In this document: in pieces, positions 26,339 to 34,723 of the stretch
Position numbering within the stretch: the first letter of the stretch is position 1
How the letters are laid out: each line of letters begins with the position of its first letter
From: Nocardia yamanashiensis NBRC 100130
Lineage (GTDB): Bacteria > Actinomycetota > Actinomycetes > Mycobacteriales > Mycobacteriaceae
Assembly: GCF_001613325.1 (NCBI RefSeq)
Contig: NZ_BDCD01000024.1
Span: forward strand, 1-64,000
Direction: 5' to 3'
DNA length: 64,000 nt
Notes under the pieces: generated by a model
Database searches by the model: none
Told to the model about the DNA's origin: nothing
Seen by the model: only the letters and a program-made list of their open reading frames with translations
Position numbers and translations under genes: made by a program

Positions 26339-29077
26339 GTGACCCCTGCCTCTACCGATCAGCGTCCGAGTGCCGTGTCCGCAGCAAGCGCCTCCGCAGA
26401 GCAGCCGACGCTGCTGCTGTTGGATGGGCATTCGCTGGCTTATCGCGCGTTTTACGCGTTGCCGGCGGAGAATTTCAAGACGCAGAGTGGGCAGACCACC
26501 AATGCGGTGTACGGGTTCACCGCGATGCTGATCAATTTGCTGCGGGACGAGAAGCCGACTCATGTGGCGGCGGCTTTCGATGTGAGCCGGAAGACGTTCC
26601 GGACCGAGGCTTATCCGGAGTACAAGGCGAATCGGGCTACCACGCCGGATGAGTTCCGGGGGCAGGTGGAGGTCACGCAGGAGGTGCTGGGGGCGCTGGG
26701 GATTCCGGTGATGGCCATCGACGGGTATGAGGCGGATGACCTTATCGCCACGTTGACCACGCAGGCGGTGCCGCAGGGGTACAAGGTTTTGATCGTTACC
26801 GGGGATCGGGATTCGCTGCAGTTGGTGAATGACGATGTGACGGTGCTGTATCCGAAGAAGGGCGTTTCGGAGCTCACCCGGTTCACGCCGGCGGCGGTCG
26901 AGGAGAAGTACGGGCTGACGCCGGCGCAGTATCCGGATTTCGCGGCGCTGCGCGGGGACCCGAGTGACAATCTGCCGGGGATTCCGGGGGTGGGGGAGAA
27001 GACCGCTACCAAGTGGATTCGGGAGTACGGGGATCTCGAGACGCTGGTGGACAAGGTGGACACCGTGAAGGGCAAGGTGGGGGATGCCTTGCGGGCCAAT
27101 CTGTCCAGTGTGGTGCTGAACCGGCAGCTGACCGAGATGGTGAAGACGGTGCCGCTGCCGTACGCGCCGGACCAGCTGGCCATGCAGCCGTGGGATCGGG
27201 ACAAGATCCACCGGTTGTTCGACGACCTGGAATTCCGGGTGCTGCGGGACCGGCTGTTCGACACCCTCGCGCCGGTGGAGCCGGAGGCGGAGTCCGGGTT
27301 CGAGATCAGCGGTGCGGCGCTCACGCCCGGATCGGTGGCCGATTGGCTCACCGATCATGCCAAAGCCGGTGAGCGGCACGGGGTTTCGATCGTGGGCACC
27401 GGTACGCCCATTCACGGGGACGTGAAGGCGATCGCGCTCGCCGCCGCCGACGGTGAGGGCGCGTACATCGATGTGGTCGCGCTGACCCCGGAGGACGAGA
27501 AGGCGCTGGGCGCGTGGCTCGCCGATCCGGATGTTCCGAAGGCCGTGCACGAGGCCAAGGCCGCCATGCACGCGCTCGCCGGACGCGGGTGGAAGCTGGG
27601 CGGTCTCACCAGCGATACCGCGCTGGCGGCGTACCTGGTGCGCCCGGGACAGCGCACCTTCAACCTCGACGACCTGTCGCTGCGCTACCTGAGTCGCGAA
27701 CTGCGCGTGGAGGATTCGGGCGAGGCCCAGCTGTCGCTGCTGGACGAGGAAGGCGCGGCGGACGAGGAGATCGCCAAGGGCGAGATGCTGCGCGCCCGCG
27801 CGGTCGCCGATCTCGCCGACGCCTTCGACGCCGAACTCGAGCGCATCGAATCCACCGCCCTGCTGCGGGATATGGAACTGCCGCTGCTCACCGTGCTCGC
27901 CGAGCTGGAACAGGCCGGCATCGCGGTCGATTCGGCGAAGCTGGAAGAACTGCAGCGCGAATTCGCCGACCGGGTCGCCGAAGCCGCCGAAGCCGCCTAC
28001 GGCGTGATCGGCAAGCAGATCAACCTGGGTTCGCCCAAACAGCTGCAGGTGGTGCTGTTCGACGAACTCGACATGCCCAAGACCAAGCGCACCAAGACCG
28101 GCTACACCACCGACGCCGACGCCCTCGAAGGGCTGTACGAGAAGACCCAGCATCCCTTCCTGCAGCACCTGCTCGAACACCGCGACGCGACGCGGCTGAA
28201 GGTGACCGTGGACGGCCTGCTCAAGTCGGTCGCCGACGACGGCCGCATCCACACCACCTTCAATCAGACCGTCGCCGCCACCGGCCGGCTGTCCTCCACC
28301 GAGCCGAACCTGCAGAACATTCCGATCCGCACCGACACCGGCCGTCGTATTCGCGACACCTTCGTCGTCGGCCCCGGCTACGAATCGCTCATGACCGCGG
28401 ACTACAGCCAGATCGAAATGCGGATCATGGCGCACCTGTCCAAGGACGAGGGGCTCATCGAAGCGTTCAACTCGGGTGAGGACCTGCACAATTTCGTGGC
28501 GTCCAAAGCGTTCGACATTCCGATCTCCGACGTCGATCCGGAACTGCGCCGCCGCATCAAGGCCATGTCCTACGGTCTGGCCTACGGCTTGTCCGCGTAC
28601 GGCCTGTCGCAGCAGTTGAAGATCAGCGCCGACGAGGCCAAGGTCCAGATGGACGTCTACTTCAACCGCTTCGGCGCCATTCGCGACTATCTGCAGGACG
28701 CGGTCGAGCAGGCTCGCAAGGTCGGCTACACCGAAACCCTCTTCGGCCGTCGCCGGTATCTGCCGGATCTGGACTCCAGCAACCGGCAGCGCCGCGAGGC
28801 CGCCGAACGCATGGCGCTCAACGCCCCCATTCAGGGCACGGCCGCCGACATCATCAAGGTCGCCATGATCGACACCCAGCAGGCCATCCGCGCCGCCGGC
28901 CTGAAGTCCCGCATGCTGCTGCAGATCCACGACGAACTCGTCTTCGAGGTCGTCCCGGGTGAACGCGAGCAGCTGGAAGCGCTTGCCCGCGAGCACATGT
29001 CGAAGGCCATCGAGCTTTCGGTGCCGCTCGAGGTGTCGGTCGGCGTCGGCCGCAGCTGGGACGCCGCCGCGCACTGA
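26339..29077 (+). CDS. polA: DNA polymerase I
   Basis: Repair and Okazaki-fragment polymerase, 912 residues. The N-terminal 5'-3' exonuclease starts LLLLDGHSLAYRAFYALPAE and has YEADDLIATL and the helix-hairpin-helix DNLPGIPGVGEKTA. The central 3'-5' exonuclease domain lacks the DEDD metal ligands, as in mycobacterial PolA. The polymerase domain has motif A DYSQIEMRIMAHLS, motif B RRRIKAMSYGLAYG and motif C LLQIHDELVFE. GTG 26339 aligns with the family N-terminus; the longer frame from 26225 crosses the promoter region. A terminator follows. Confidence 0.97.
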   Translation: MTPASTDQRPSAVSAASASAEQPTLLLLDGHSLAYRAFYALPAENFKTQSGQTTNAVYGFTAMLINLLRDEKPTHVAAAFDVSRKTFRTEAYPEYKANRATTPDEFRGQVEVTQEVLGALGIPVMAIDGYEADDLIATLTTQAVPQGYKVLIVTGDRDSLQLVNDDVTVLYPKKGVSELTRFTPAAVEEKYGLTPAQYPDFAALRGDPSDNLPGIPGVGEKTATKWIREYGDLETLVDKVDTVKGKVGDALRANLSSVVLNRQLTEMVKTVPLPYAPDQLAMQPWDRDKIHRLFDDLEFRVLRDRLFDTLAPVEPEAESGFEISGAALTPGSVADWLTDHAKAGERHGVSIVGTGTPIHGDVKAIALAAADGEGAYIDVVALTPEDEKALGAWLADPDVPKAVHEAKAAMHALAGRGWKLGGLTSDTALAAYLVRPGQRTFNLDDLSLRYLSRELRVEDSGEAQLSLLDEEGAADEEIAKGEMLRARAVADLADAFDAELERIESTALLRDMELPLLTVLAELEQAGIAVDSAKLEELQREFADRVAEAAEAAYGVIGKQINLGSPKQLQVVLFDELDMPKTKRTKTGYTTDADALEGLYEKTQHPFLQHLLEHRDATRLKVTVDGLLKSVADDGRIHTTFNQTVAATGRLSSTEPNLQNIPIRTDTGRRIRDTFVVGPGYESLMTADYSQIEMRIMAHLSKDEGLIEAFNSGEDLHNFVASKAFDIPISDVDPELRRRIKAMSYGLAYGLSAYGLSQQLKISADEAKVQMDVYFNRFGAIRDYLQDAVEQARKVGYTETLFGRRRYLPDLDSSNRQRREAAERMALNAPIQGTAADIIKVAMIDTQQAIRAAGLKSRMLLQIHDELVFEVVPGEREQLEALAREHMSKAIELSVPLEVSVGVGRSWDAAAH

Positions 29078-29121
29078 GCGTTTCGCCCTCGGCGTGTCTC
29101 AATGCACTCCGGATCGTCCGG

Positions 29122-29157
29122 AAACGCCCGCTCTCCTTCGGGAGGCGGGCGTTTTCG
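29122..29157 (+). terminator. Terminator after polA
   Basis: AAACGCCCGC-CTCC, loop TTCG, GGAG-GCGGGCGTTTT form a 13-bp stem with one bulged T, ending in a T-run. Confidence 0.85.
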
Positions 29158-29347
29158 TATTGTCCGAACAGTCGGAAAATAGCTCTGAGCGGCGGGTGTT
29201 CACGAAGCGTTCGGTATCGGGTCCGGCGGGGTTTGCCGACTGTGACACCCGGCACTCCTAATCTGGCACTGACATACCGGGTGACCTGCGACAAAGTTAC
29301 TCGTGGGTCGATTGCGAATATGGTTGCCATCGACGAGGAGTGCCCTT

Positions 29348-29491
29348 ATGCTCGGTGCCGTGCCGAATCCCGTCTACAGTCGCAAGCTTGCGCGAGGTGT
29401 CGCCGACCGCGACCGTGCAACGCTTCTTCCGCTCACCGCGATGGTGACTGTAGCGCGCGTACTCGTAGTTCTCCGCCGTAGCGGGGTCTGA
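29348..29491 (+). CDS. Possible small ORF (47 residues) upstream of the LeuA-domain gene
   Basis: ATG 29348 has GAGGAG nine bases upstream. The product starts MLGAVPNPVYSRKLARG and ends VARVLVVLRRSGV. It lies in the otherwise empty 430-base gap after polA (29156-29583), which holds a promoter-like AT-richer stretch but no other gene I can support. It might be a leader peptide for the next gene; no run of leucine codons typical of leu attenuators is present. Confidence 0.3.
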   Translation: MLGAVPNPVYSRKLARGVADRDRATLLPLTAMVTVARVLVVLRRSGV

Positions 29492-29583
29492 TTCGGACCG
29501 GCCCCTCGCTGCGGCCGCTTGAACACTTTTACCGCTGGTCCCCTCTGCCATTTCTCTGGAAGAAGTCGGGAAGACCTAGTTCA

Positions 29584-30006
29584 ATGACCATCACACTTGA
29601 TGCCCACACGTTCATCGCCGCTGCCCCCGCGAGCCTGAAGGCCGAGGCCAGCAGCCTGACCCCCGCCGAGTTCAACGACCGGTACTGCGAGCACAGCGGT
29701 CCGATCAAACTCAGCGACTGGACCTCCATCGGCCGGACGGCGACGCTCGAAATCGCCGACCACCTGCGCACTTTCGTGGCGACGGGTAGTCCGGTGGCGG
29801 CGCTCACCTCCGCCCTCTACGACGAGGGCTACCCGGTGGAAATTCTGCAATTCCATCAGCGGCGGACCGAATCCGGCATTGCGACTTTCGTGCAGTGCGA
29901 ATTCAACGGCCGCCGCGGTTGGGGAGCGGCACTGGCGGATGACTCCGCCGAGTCCACGATCCGCGCGATGATCGCCGGGATCAACCACCTCGGTTCACGC
30001 TTCTGA
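29584..30006 (+). CDS. Standalone LeuA regulatory (dimerisation) domain protein
   Basis: Residues 25-140 match the C-terminal part of 2-isopropylmalate synthase: LTPAEFNDRYCEHSGPIKL resembles the linker subdomain. SPVAALTSALYDEGYPVEIL and IATFVQCEFNGRRGWG, followed by STIRAMIAGIN, resemble the leucine-binding allosteric domain. The catalytic TIM barrel is missing. It could modulate the full LeuA by mixed dimers or act as a leucine sensor, which is inference. ATG 29584 has GGGAAGA upstream. A set of three hairpins follows directly. Confidence 0.78.
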   Translation: MTITLDAHTFIAAAPASLKAEASSLTPAEFNDRYCEHSGPIKLSDWTSIGRTATLEIADHLRTFVATGSPVAALTSALYDEGYPVEILQFHQRRTESGIATFVQCEFNGRRGWGAALADDSAESTIRAMIAGINHLGSRF

Positions 30007-30015
30007 AAAACGAAA

Positions 30016-30150
30016 CCCGCCCCCGCTACTGACGTAGCGGGGGCGGGATCGCGTTATGGGTAGGACGCCATCACCGCTACGGATGTAGCGGGGTGGCATC
30101 ACGTTGTGGGGAGGACGCCGCCCCCGGCTACCGAGGTAACGCGGGGGCGG
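30016..30150. repeat. Three-unit tandem array of hairpins, 51-bp period
   Basis: Hairpins lie at 30016-30047, 30067-30097 and 30118-30150. The first is a perfect 14-bp stem (CCCGCCCCCGCTAC, loop TGAC). The second keeps CCGCTAC-GGAT-GTAGCGG with GCCA/TGGC flanks. The third has CCGCCCCC/GGGGGCGG around GGCTACCGAGGTAACGC. Their starts are exactly 51 bases apart, with related spacers (ATCGCGTTATGGGTAGGACG and ATCACGTTGTGGGGAGGACG). The array separates two convergent genes and probably terminates both. Confidence 0.85.
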
Positions 30151-30179
30151 AATCGTGAATACCGTTGTGGCGGTGGGTT

Positions 30180-30545
30180 TTACTGCGCCTGCTGCTCGGC
30201 GAGCTGCTTGCGCACCTCTTCCATGTCGAGCGCCTTGACCTGACCGATCAGGTCCTCGAGGGAATCGGCGGGCAGCGCACCCGGCTGCGCGAAAACGAGC
30301 ACGCCTTCACGGAACGCCATGATGGTCGGGATGGAGCGGATGTTCGCCGCCGCCGCCAGCCCCTGCTCGGCCTCGGTATCGACCTTGCCGAACACCACAT
30401 CGGGGTGCTTCTCGGACGAGGCCTCGAAAGTCGGGGCGAAGGCGCGGCACGGTCCGCACCAGGCAGCCCAGAAATCGACGAGCACGACGTCGCTCCCGGT
30501 GACGGTCTCGTCGAAGTTCTGCTCGGTCAGGGTCTTGGTGGCCAT
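30180..30545 (-). CDS. trxA: Thioredoxin
   Basis: Cytoplasmic disulfide reductase of 121 residues. The active site is W29-C-G-P-C33 in VDFWAAWCGPCRAFAP, with the buried aspartate in VLVDFW and the cis-proline in IRSIPTIMAF. ATG 30545 has GAGAGGA upstream; the long open frame beyond it is non-coding. A C-terminal extension of about 15 residues (EEVRKQLAEQQAQ) goes beyond the classical fold. It is divergent from the dehydrogenase gene at 30774. Confidence 0.93.
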   Translation of the reverse strand: MATKTLTEQNFDETVTGSDVVLVDFWAAWCGPCRAFAPTFEASSEKHPDVVFGKVDTEAEQGLAAAANIRSIPTIMAFREGVLVFAQPGALPADSLEDLIGQVKALDMEEVRKQLAEQQAQ

Positions 30546-30773
30546 GGTGTCCTCTCGTGGTCGGTTACCCGGTCCAACACCGGGCCCCGCGGCTATGTTC
30601 CTGGCGTGACCGGCCACTCCCGGGCCCGTCACCGTCCCATCGCCGGTTACCCACAACGGTAGCCCGGGAATCGTGCCCGGCCGCCATGCGCACCCGGTCG
30701 CGCGCAGGTTGCGATATGTGCGCGGGCGTGTGCCTACCCGGCGGGGAAGCGGCAATTGCGCGAGGATAGCGGG

Positions 30774-31856
30774 ATGAACGACAGCGAGACCTTGCGGCTG
30801 GGATTGATCGAAGGGGACGGCATCGGGCCGGAAGTCGTGCGCGCCACCCGCGCGGTGGTCGACGACGCCATCGAGGTCGTGGGACTGCCGCCGGTCGAAT
30901 GGGTGCCGCTGCTCATCGGGCACGCCGCCATCGCCGAATACGGGAGTCCGGTGCCGGAGGAGACCCTCAAGGCCCTCGAAGGGTTCGACGCCTGGATCAT
31001 GGGTCCGCACGACAGCGCCTCCTACGAGCCGGAGCACCGGATCGGCCTGCCGCCCGCGGGGGCGGTGCGCAAACGCTTCGGGCTGTACGCCAATATCCGC
31101 TGGGCCCGCACCCACGAGGGCGTGCGCGCGGTCGCCTCGGACATGGATCTGATCATCGTGCGCGAGAACAGCGAAGGCCTCTACGCCGACCGCAATATGT
31201 TCGCCGGTTCGGGCGAGTTCCGGCCCAGCCAGGACATGGCCCTGGCGGTGGGCGTGTTCACCCGCCCGGCCATCGAGAAGATCGCGCACCAGGCTTTCAA
31301 GATCGCCAGCCGGCGGCGCAAGAAGGTCACCGTGGTGCACAAGGCCAATGTGCTGCCCATGACCATGGGCCTGTTCCGGGACGTGTGTTTCGAGGTGGCG
31401 CTGGAGTATCCGGATGTCGAGGTGACCGACGAGCATGTCGATGCGATGGCCGCGCTGTTGGTCCGCACCCCCGCCGATTTCGACGTCATCGTGACCGAGA
31501 ACCTCTTCGGCGACATCCTCTCGGATCTGGCCGGCGAACTGAGCGGTTCGCTCGGAATGGCCGCCTCGCTCAACAGCTCCGACACCCAGGCCATGGCGCA
31601 GGCCGTGCACGGCGCCGCACCCACCCTGGCCGGGCACAATCGGGCGAATCCGACGGCGCTCATCCTGTCCGCGGTCGGCATGCTGCGCTGGCTGGGAACC
31701 CGGGATTCGCACAGCGCGCTCTACCGGGCCGCGGAGCGAATTGAACACGCGGTAGCGGAGACGTTGCGGGCCGGGGTCGCCACATCCGATTTGGGTGGGT
31801 TAGCATCTACGACCGAATTCACCGAGCAGGTGCGCGCCCGGCTGCACCGCTGGTGA
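30774..31856 (+). CDS. Isocitrate/isopropylmalate dehydrogenase family protein
   Basis: NAD-dependent beta-decarboxylating dehydrogenase of 360 residues. Family marks are IEGDGIGPEVV, RENSEGLYADR, the catalytic lysine in VVHKANVLPMT and the metal aspartates in ENLFGDILSDLAGEL. The RENxEGLY form is typical of tartrate/malate, homoisocitrate or NAD-isocitrate enzymes more than of LeuB, so substrate is open. ATG 30774 has GAGGA upstream. Its neighbour three genes away carries a LeuA domain, but they are not in one operon. Confidence 0.82.
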   Translation: MNDSETLRLGLIEGDGIGPEVVRATRAVVDDAIEVVGLPPVEWVPLLIGHAAIAEYGSPVPEETLKALEGFDAWIMGPHDSASYEPEHRIGLPPAGAVRKRFGLYANIRWARTHEGVRAVASDMDLIIVRENSEGLYADRNMFAGSGEFRPSQDMALAVGVFTRPAIEKIAHQAFKIASRRRKKVTVVHKANVLPMTMGLFRDVCFEVALEYPDVEVTDEHVDAMAALLVRTPADFDVIVTENLFGDILSDLAGELSGSLGMAASLNSSDTQAMAQAVHGAAPTLAGHNRANPTALILSAVGMLRWLGTRDSHSALYRAAERIEHAVAETLRAGVATSDLGGLASTTEFTEQVRARLHRW

Positions 31857-31913
31857 GCGCGCACTTCCGGGACCGGGCGTGTTCGGCCACGCGACAGCGT
31901 GTCGCCGATTAAT

Positions 31914-31995
31914 GTTCGGTTACCGACCCGCACGGACGGTCCGACCCGCCTAAGTTTCAAATGGCGGGCGACGCCCGGATGTCGCGCAACCGAAC
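31914..31995 (+). promoter_or_regulatory. Leader inverted repeat upstream of the glutamate-type ABC operon
   Basis: GTTCGGTT (31914-31921) is complementary to AACCGAAC (31988-31995), which abuts the Shine-Dalgarno GGAGGA. Between them are a palindrome CGGACGGTCCG (31933-31943), a -10-like TAAGTT (31951-31956) and GGCGGGCGACGCCC. The left arm overlaps another -10-like TAATGT. Role is inferred. Confidence 0.3.
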
Positions 31996-32009
31996 TGTGG
32001 AGGACTGCT

Positions 32010-32915
32010 GTGTCTGTTCGTAACTCACTCCGCGGGCGTGCCCTGCGGGCCGCCTGTGTACTCGCCGGCGGCGCCCTCGCGCTCACCGCGTGTACCAGCA
32101 ACTCCGAGACCACCCAGCCCGAGGCGGGCAAGGTCGACGTCGCGAAGGTCGACACCATCGCGACCAAGGTGCCGGACAACATCAAGTCGACCGGCAAGCT
32201 GACCGTCGGCGTGAACGTGCCCTACCAGCCGAACGAGTACCGGGACCCGAGCTCGGGCAAGATCGTCGGCTTCGACGTGGACCTGATGGACGCGGTCGCC
32301 AAGGTGCTCGGCCTATCGGCGGACTACAAGGAAGCCGACTTCGAGAAGATCATCCCGGCCATCGAGGCGGGTACGTACAACCTCGGCATGTCCTCGTTCA
32401 CCGACAACAAGGAACGCGAGAAGACCGCCGACTTCGTCACCTACTTCAACGCGGGCAGCCAGTGGGCCCAGCAGAAGGGGAAGACGATCGATCCCGACAA
32501 TGCCTGCGGCAAGCGAGTCGCGGTGCAGCGCACCACCGTTCAGGACACCGACGAGATCCCGGCCAAGTCCGCCAAGTGCGTGGCCGCCGGTAAGCCGGAG
32601 ATCACCAAGGTGGCCTACGACGAGCAGGCCCAGGCCGCGCGCGCTCTGGTCGACGGCCAGGTGGACGCCTTCTCCGCCGACTCCCCGGTGACCGCGTACG
32701 CCGTCAAGCAGGCCAGCGACAAGATCGAGCTGGCGGGCAAGATCTTCGACTCGGCCCCCTACGGCTGGCCGGTCCAGAAGGGTTCCGCGCTGGGCCCGGT
32801 GCTGCAGGAGGCCGTGCAGTACCTGATCGACAACGGCCAGTACAAGAAGATCGCCGAAGCCTGGGGCGTCCAGGAGGGCGCGATCTCCAAGTCGGTCATC
32901 AACGGCGCCTCGTAA
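32010..32915 (+). CDS. Glutamate/polar amino acid ABC transporter binding lipoprotein
   Basis: Family 3 solute-binding lipoprotein of 301 residues with lipobox LTAC. The mature part has KLTVGVNVPYQPNEYRDP, KIVGFDVDLMDAVAKVLG and TAYAVKQASDKIELAG, and ends with the typical QYKKIAEAWGV. GTG 32010 follows GGAGGA. It leads a three-gene operon with permease (six bases later) and ATPase. Specificity for glutamate or a similar amino acid is inferred from family. Confidence 0.9.
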   Translation: MSVRNSLRGRALRAACVLAGGALALTACTSNSETTQPEAGKVDVAKVDTIATKVPDNIKSTGKLTVGVNVPYQPNEYRDPSSGKIVGFDVDLMDAVAKVLGLSADYKEADFEKIIPAIEAGTYNLGMSSFTDNKEREKTADFVTYFNAGSQWAQQKGKTIDPDNACGKRVAVQRTTVQDTDEIPAKSAKCVAAGKPEITKVAYDEQAQAARALVDGQVDAFSADSPVTAYAVKQASDKIELAGKIFDSAPYGWPVQKGSALGPVLQEAVQYLIDNGQYKKIAEAWGVQEGAISKSVINGAS

Positions 32916-32921
32916 TCGATC

Positions 32922-33875
32922 ATGTCGCAGGACGAGACCAATCCCGCAGCCTCGGCTGCGACGGTCGCGGCGAGCACCGAGCCCGAGCCGATCAAAGCGA
33001 TTCCGCTGCGACGGCCGGGCCGGTGGATCGCGGCCGCGGTAATCCTCATCGCGCTGGGCCTGTTCGTCTACGGCGCGGCCACCAACGAGGCCTACCACTG
33101 GAACACCTACTTCAAGTACCTGGGCGATGTGCGAATCGCCAAGGGCGCCCTGGTGACCCTGGAACTGACCGTGCTCGCCATGGCGATCGGCGTGGTGCTG
33201 GGCGTGGTGCTGGCGGTCATGCGGCTGTCGCCGAATCCGGTGCTGCGCTCGGTGTCCTGGGCGTACCTGTGGATCTTCCGCGGCACCCCGGTGTACGTGC
33301 AGCTGGTGTTCTGGGGCCTGTTCCCCTCGCTCTACAAGACCATCACCGTCGGCGTGCCGTTCGGCCCGTCGTTCGCGCATTTCGATGTGCAGCACTGGTC
33401 GGCGCCGTTCTTCTTCGCCATGATCGGCCTGGGGCTCAACGAGGCCGCCTATATGGCCGAGATCGTGCGCGCCGGCATCAATTCCGTCGGTGAGGGTCAG
33501 CGCGAGGCGTCGGTGGCGCTGGGCATGTCGTGGACGCAGACCATGAGCCGCACGGTGCTGCCGCAGGCCATGCGGGTGATCATTCCGCCCACCGGCAACG
33601 AACTGATCTCCATGCTCAAGACCACCACCCTGGTCACCGCCATCCCGCTCACCACCGACCTCTACGGCCGGGCGCGGGACATCTACAGCGTGAACTTCCA
33701 GCCGATTCCGCTGCTGCTGGTCGCCGCCACCTGGTACCTCGCGGTCACCAGCGTGCTCATGGTGGGTCAGTACTACCTGGAGCGGTACTACTCGCGGGGC
33801 CTGTCGCGGCAGCTGACCGACAAGCAGTTGCGGGCGCTGGCCCAGATGCAGCGATCGGCGGTGGAGGGCCAGTGA
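32922..33875 (+). CDS. Amino acid ABC transporter permease
   Basis: HisMQ-type permease of 317 residues with five or six helices, preceded by a 40-residue hydrophilic N-terminus. The conserved loops are RGTPVYVQLVFWG and the EAA region SVGEGQREASVALGMSWTQ, then VLPQAMRVIIPPTGNE. The TGA stop overlaps the GTG start of the ATPase gene. Confidence 0.92.
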   Translation: MSQDETNPAASAATVAASTEPEPIKAIPLRRPGRWIAAAVILIALGLFVYGAATNEAYHWNTYFKYLGDVRIAKGALVTLELTVLAMAIGVVLGVVLAVMRLSPNPVLRSVSWAYLWIFRGTPVYVQLVFWGLFPSLYKTITVGVPFGPSFAHFDVQHWSAPFFFAMIGLGLNEAAYMAEIVRAGINSVGEGQREASVALGMSWTQTMSRTVLPQAMRVIIPPTGNELISMLKTTTLVTAIPLTTDLYGRARDIYSVNFQPIPLLLVAATWYLAVTSVLMVGQYYLERYYSRGLSRQLTDKQLRALAQMQRSAVEGQ

Positions 33876-34669
33876 GTCTCGATATGTCCAAGGGCGCAAC
33901 GGGTTCCGGCGAGCTCATGGTGGCCGCCGACCGGGTGTGCAAGAACTTCGGCGCGCTGCAGGTGCTCAAGGGCATCTCGCTGGAGGTCAAGCGCGGCGAG
34001 GTGCTGTGCCTGATCGGGCCCTCGGGTTCGGGCAAGTCCACCTTCCTGCGCTGCATCAACCATCTCGAGCAGGTCAATGCCGGACGGCTCTACGTGGACG
34101 GCGAACTCGTCGGCTACCAGGAGAAGAACGGCAAGCTCTACGAGCTGCACCCGCGCGAGGCGGCCCGGCAGCGCCGCGATATCGGCATGGTGTTCCAGCA
34201 CTTCAATCTGTTCCCGCACCGTACGGCGCTGGAGAACATCATCGAGGCGCCGACCCAGGTCAAGAAGATCAAGAAGGCCGATGCGGTCAAGCGGGCCAAG
34301 GAACTGCTGGCGCGAGTGGGCTTGGCGGACAAGGCCGATGCCTATCCGGCGCAGCTGTCCGGCGGGCAGCAGCAGCGGGTGGCCATCGCACGCGCCCTGG
34401 CCATGGATCCCAAGCTCATGCTCTTCGACGAGCCCACCTCGGCGCTCGATCCGGAGCTGGTGGGTGAAGTGCTCGGCGTCATGCGGGAACTCGCCGCCGA
34501 CGGCATGACCATGGTGGTGGTGACGCACGAAATGGGCTTCGCCCGTGAGGTCGCCGACCAGCTGGTGTTCATGGACGGCGGCGTGGTGGTGGAAGCGGGC
34601 GATCCGCGCGAGGTGCTGGCCAATCCGCAGCACGATCGCACCAAGGCGTTCCTGTCGCGGATTCTCTGA
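33872..34669 (+). CDS. Amino acid ABC transporter ATP-binding protein
   Basis: ATPase of the GlnQ family, 265 residues: Walker A GPSGSGKST, Q-loop VFQHFNLFPH, signature LSGGQQQRVA, Walker B LMLFDEPTSALD and H-loop VTHEMGFA. GTG 33872 overlaps the permease stop and has GGAGGG five bases upstream; ATG 33884 is an alternative. An insertion of about 12 residues (VGYQEKNGKLYEL) in the first lobe is seen in some actinobacterial members. It completes the importer. Confidence 0.94.
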   Translation: MSLDMSKGATGSGELMVAADRVCKNFGALQVLKGISLEVKRGEVLCLIGPSGSGKSTFLRCINHLEQVNAGRLYVDGELVGYQEKNGKLYELHPREAARQRRDIGMVFQHFNLFPHRTALENIIEAPTQVKKIKKADAVKRAKELLARVGLADKADAYPAQLSGGQQQRVAIARALAMDPKLMLFDEPTSALDPELVGEVLGVMRELAADGMTMVVVTHEMGFAREVADQLVFMDGGVVVEAGDPREVLANPQHDRTKAFLSRIL

Positions 34670-34684
34670 CGGCACAACGACATT

Positions 34685-34716
34685 CCGCCCCGCTCTGGTA
34701 ATTCGGAGCGGGGCGG
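34685..34716. terminator. Terminator between convergent ABC operon and hydrolase gene
   Basis: CCGCCCCGCTC (34685-34695) pairs with GAGCGGGGCGG (34706-34716). It lies between the ATPase stop and the stop of the minus-strand hydrolase. Confidence 0.7.
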
Positions 34717-34723
34717 GGTCCGT

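Noticed and set aside
26210..29074. Open frame of 954 codons on the minus strand
   Set aside because: Exact antisense of polA with repetitive Gly/His/Arg/Leu composition and no domain.
30016..30150. CRISPR-like array
   Set aside because: Three diverged hairpins with similar spacers, repeats not identical, no cas genes.
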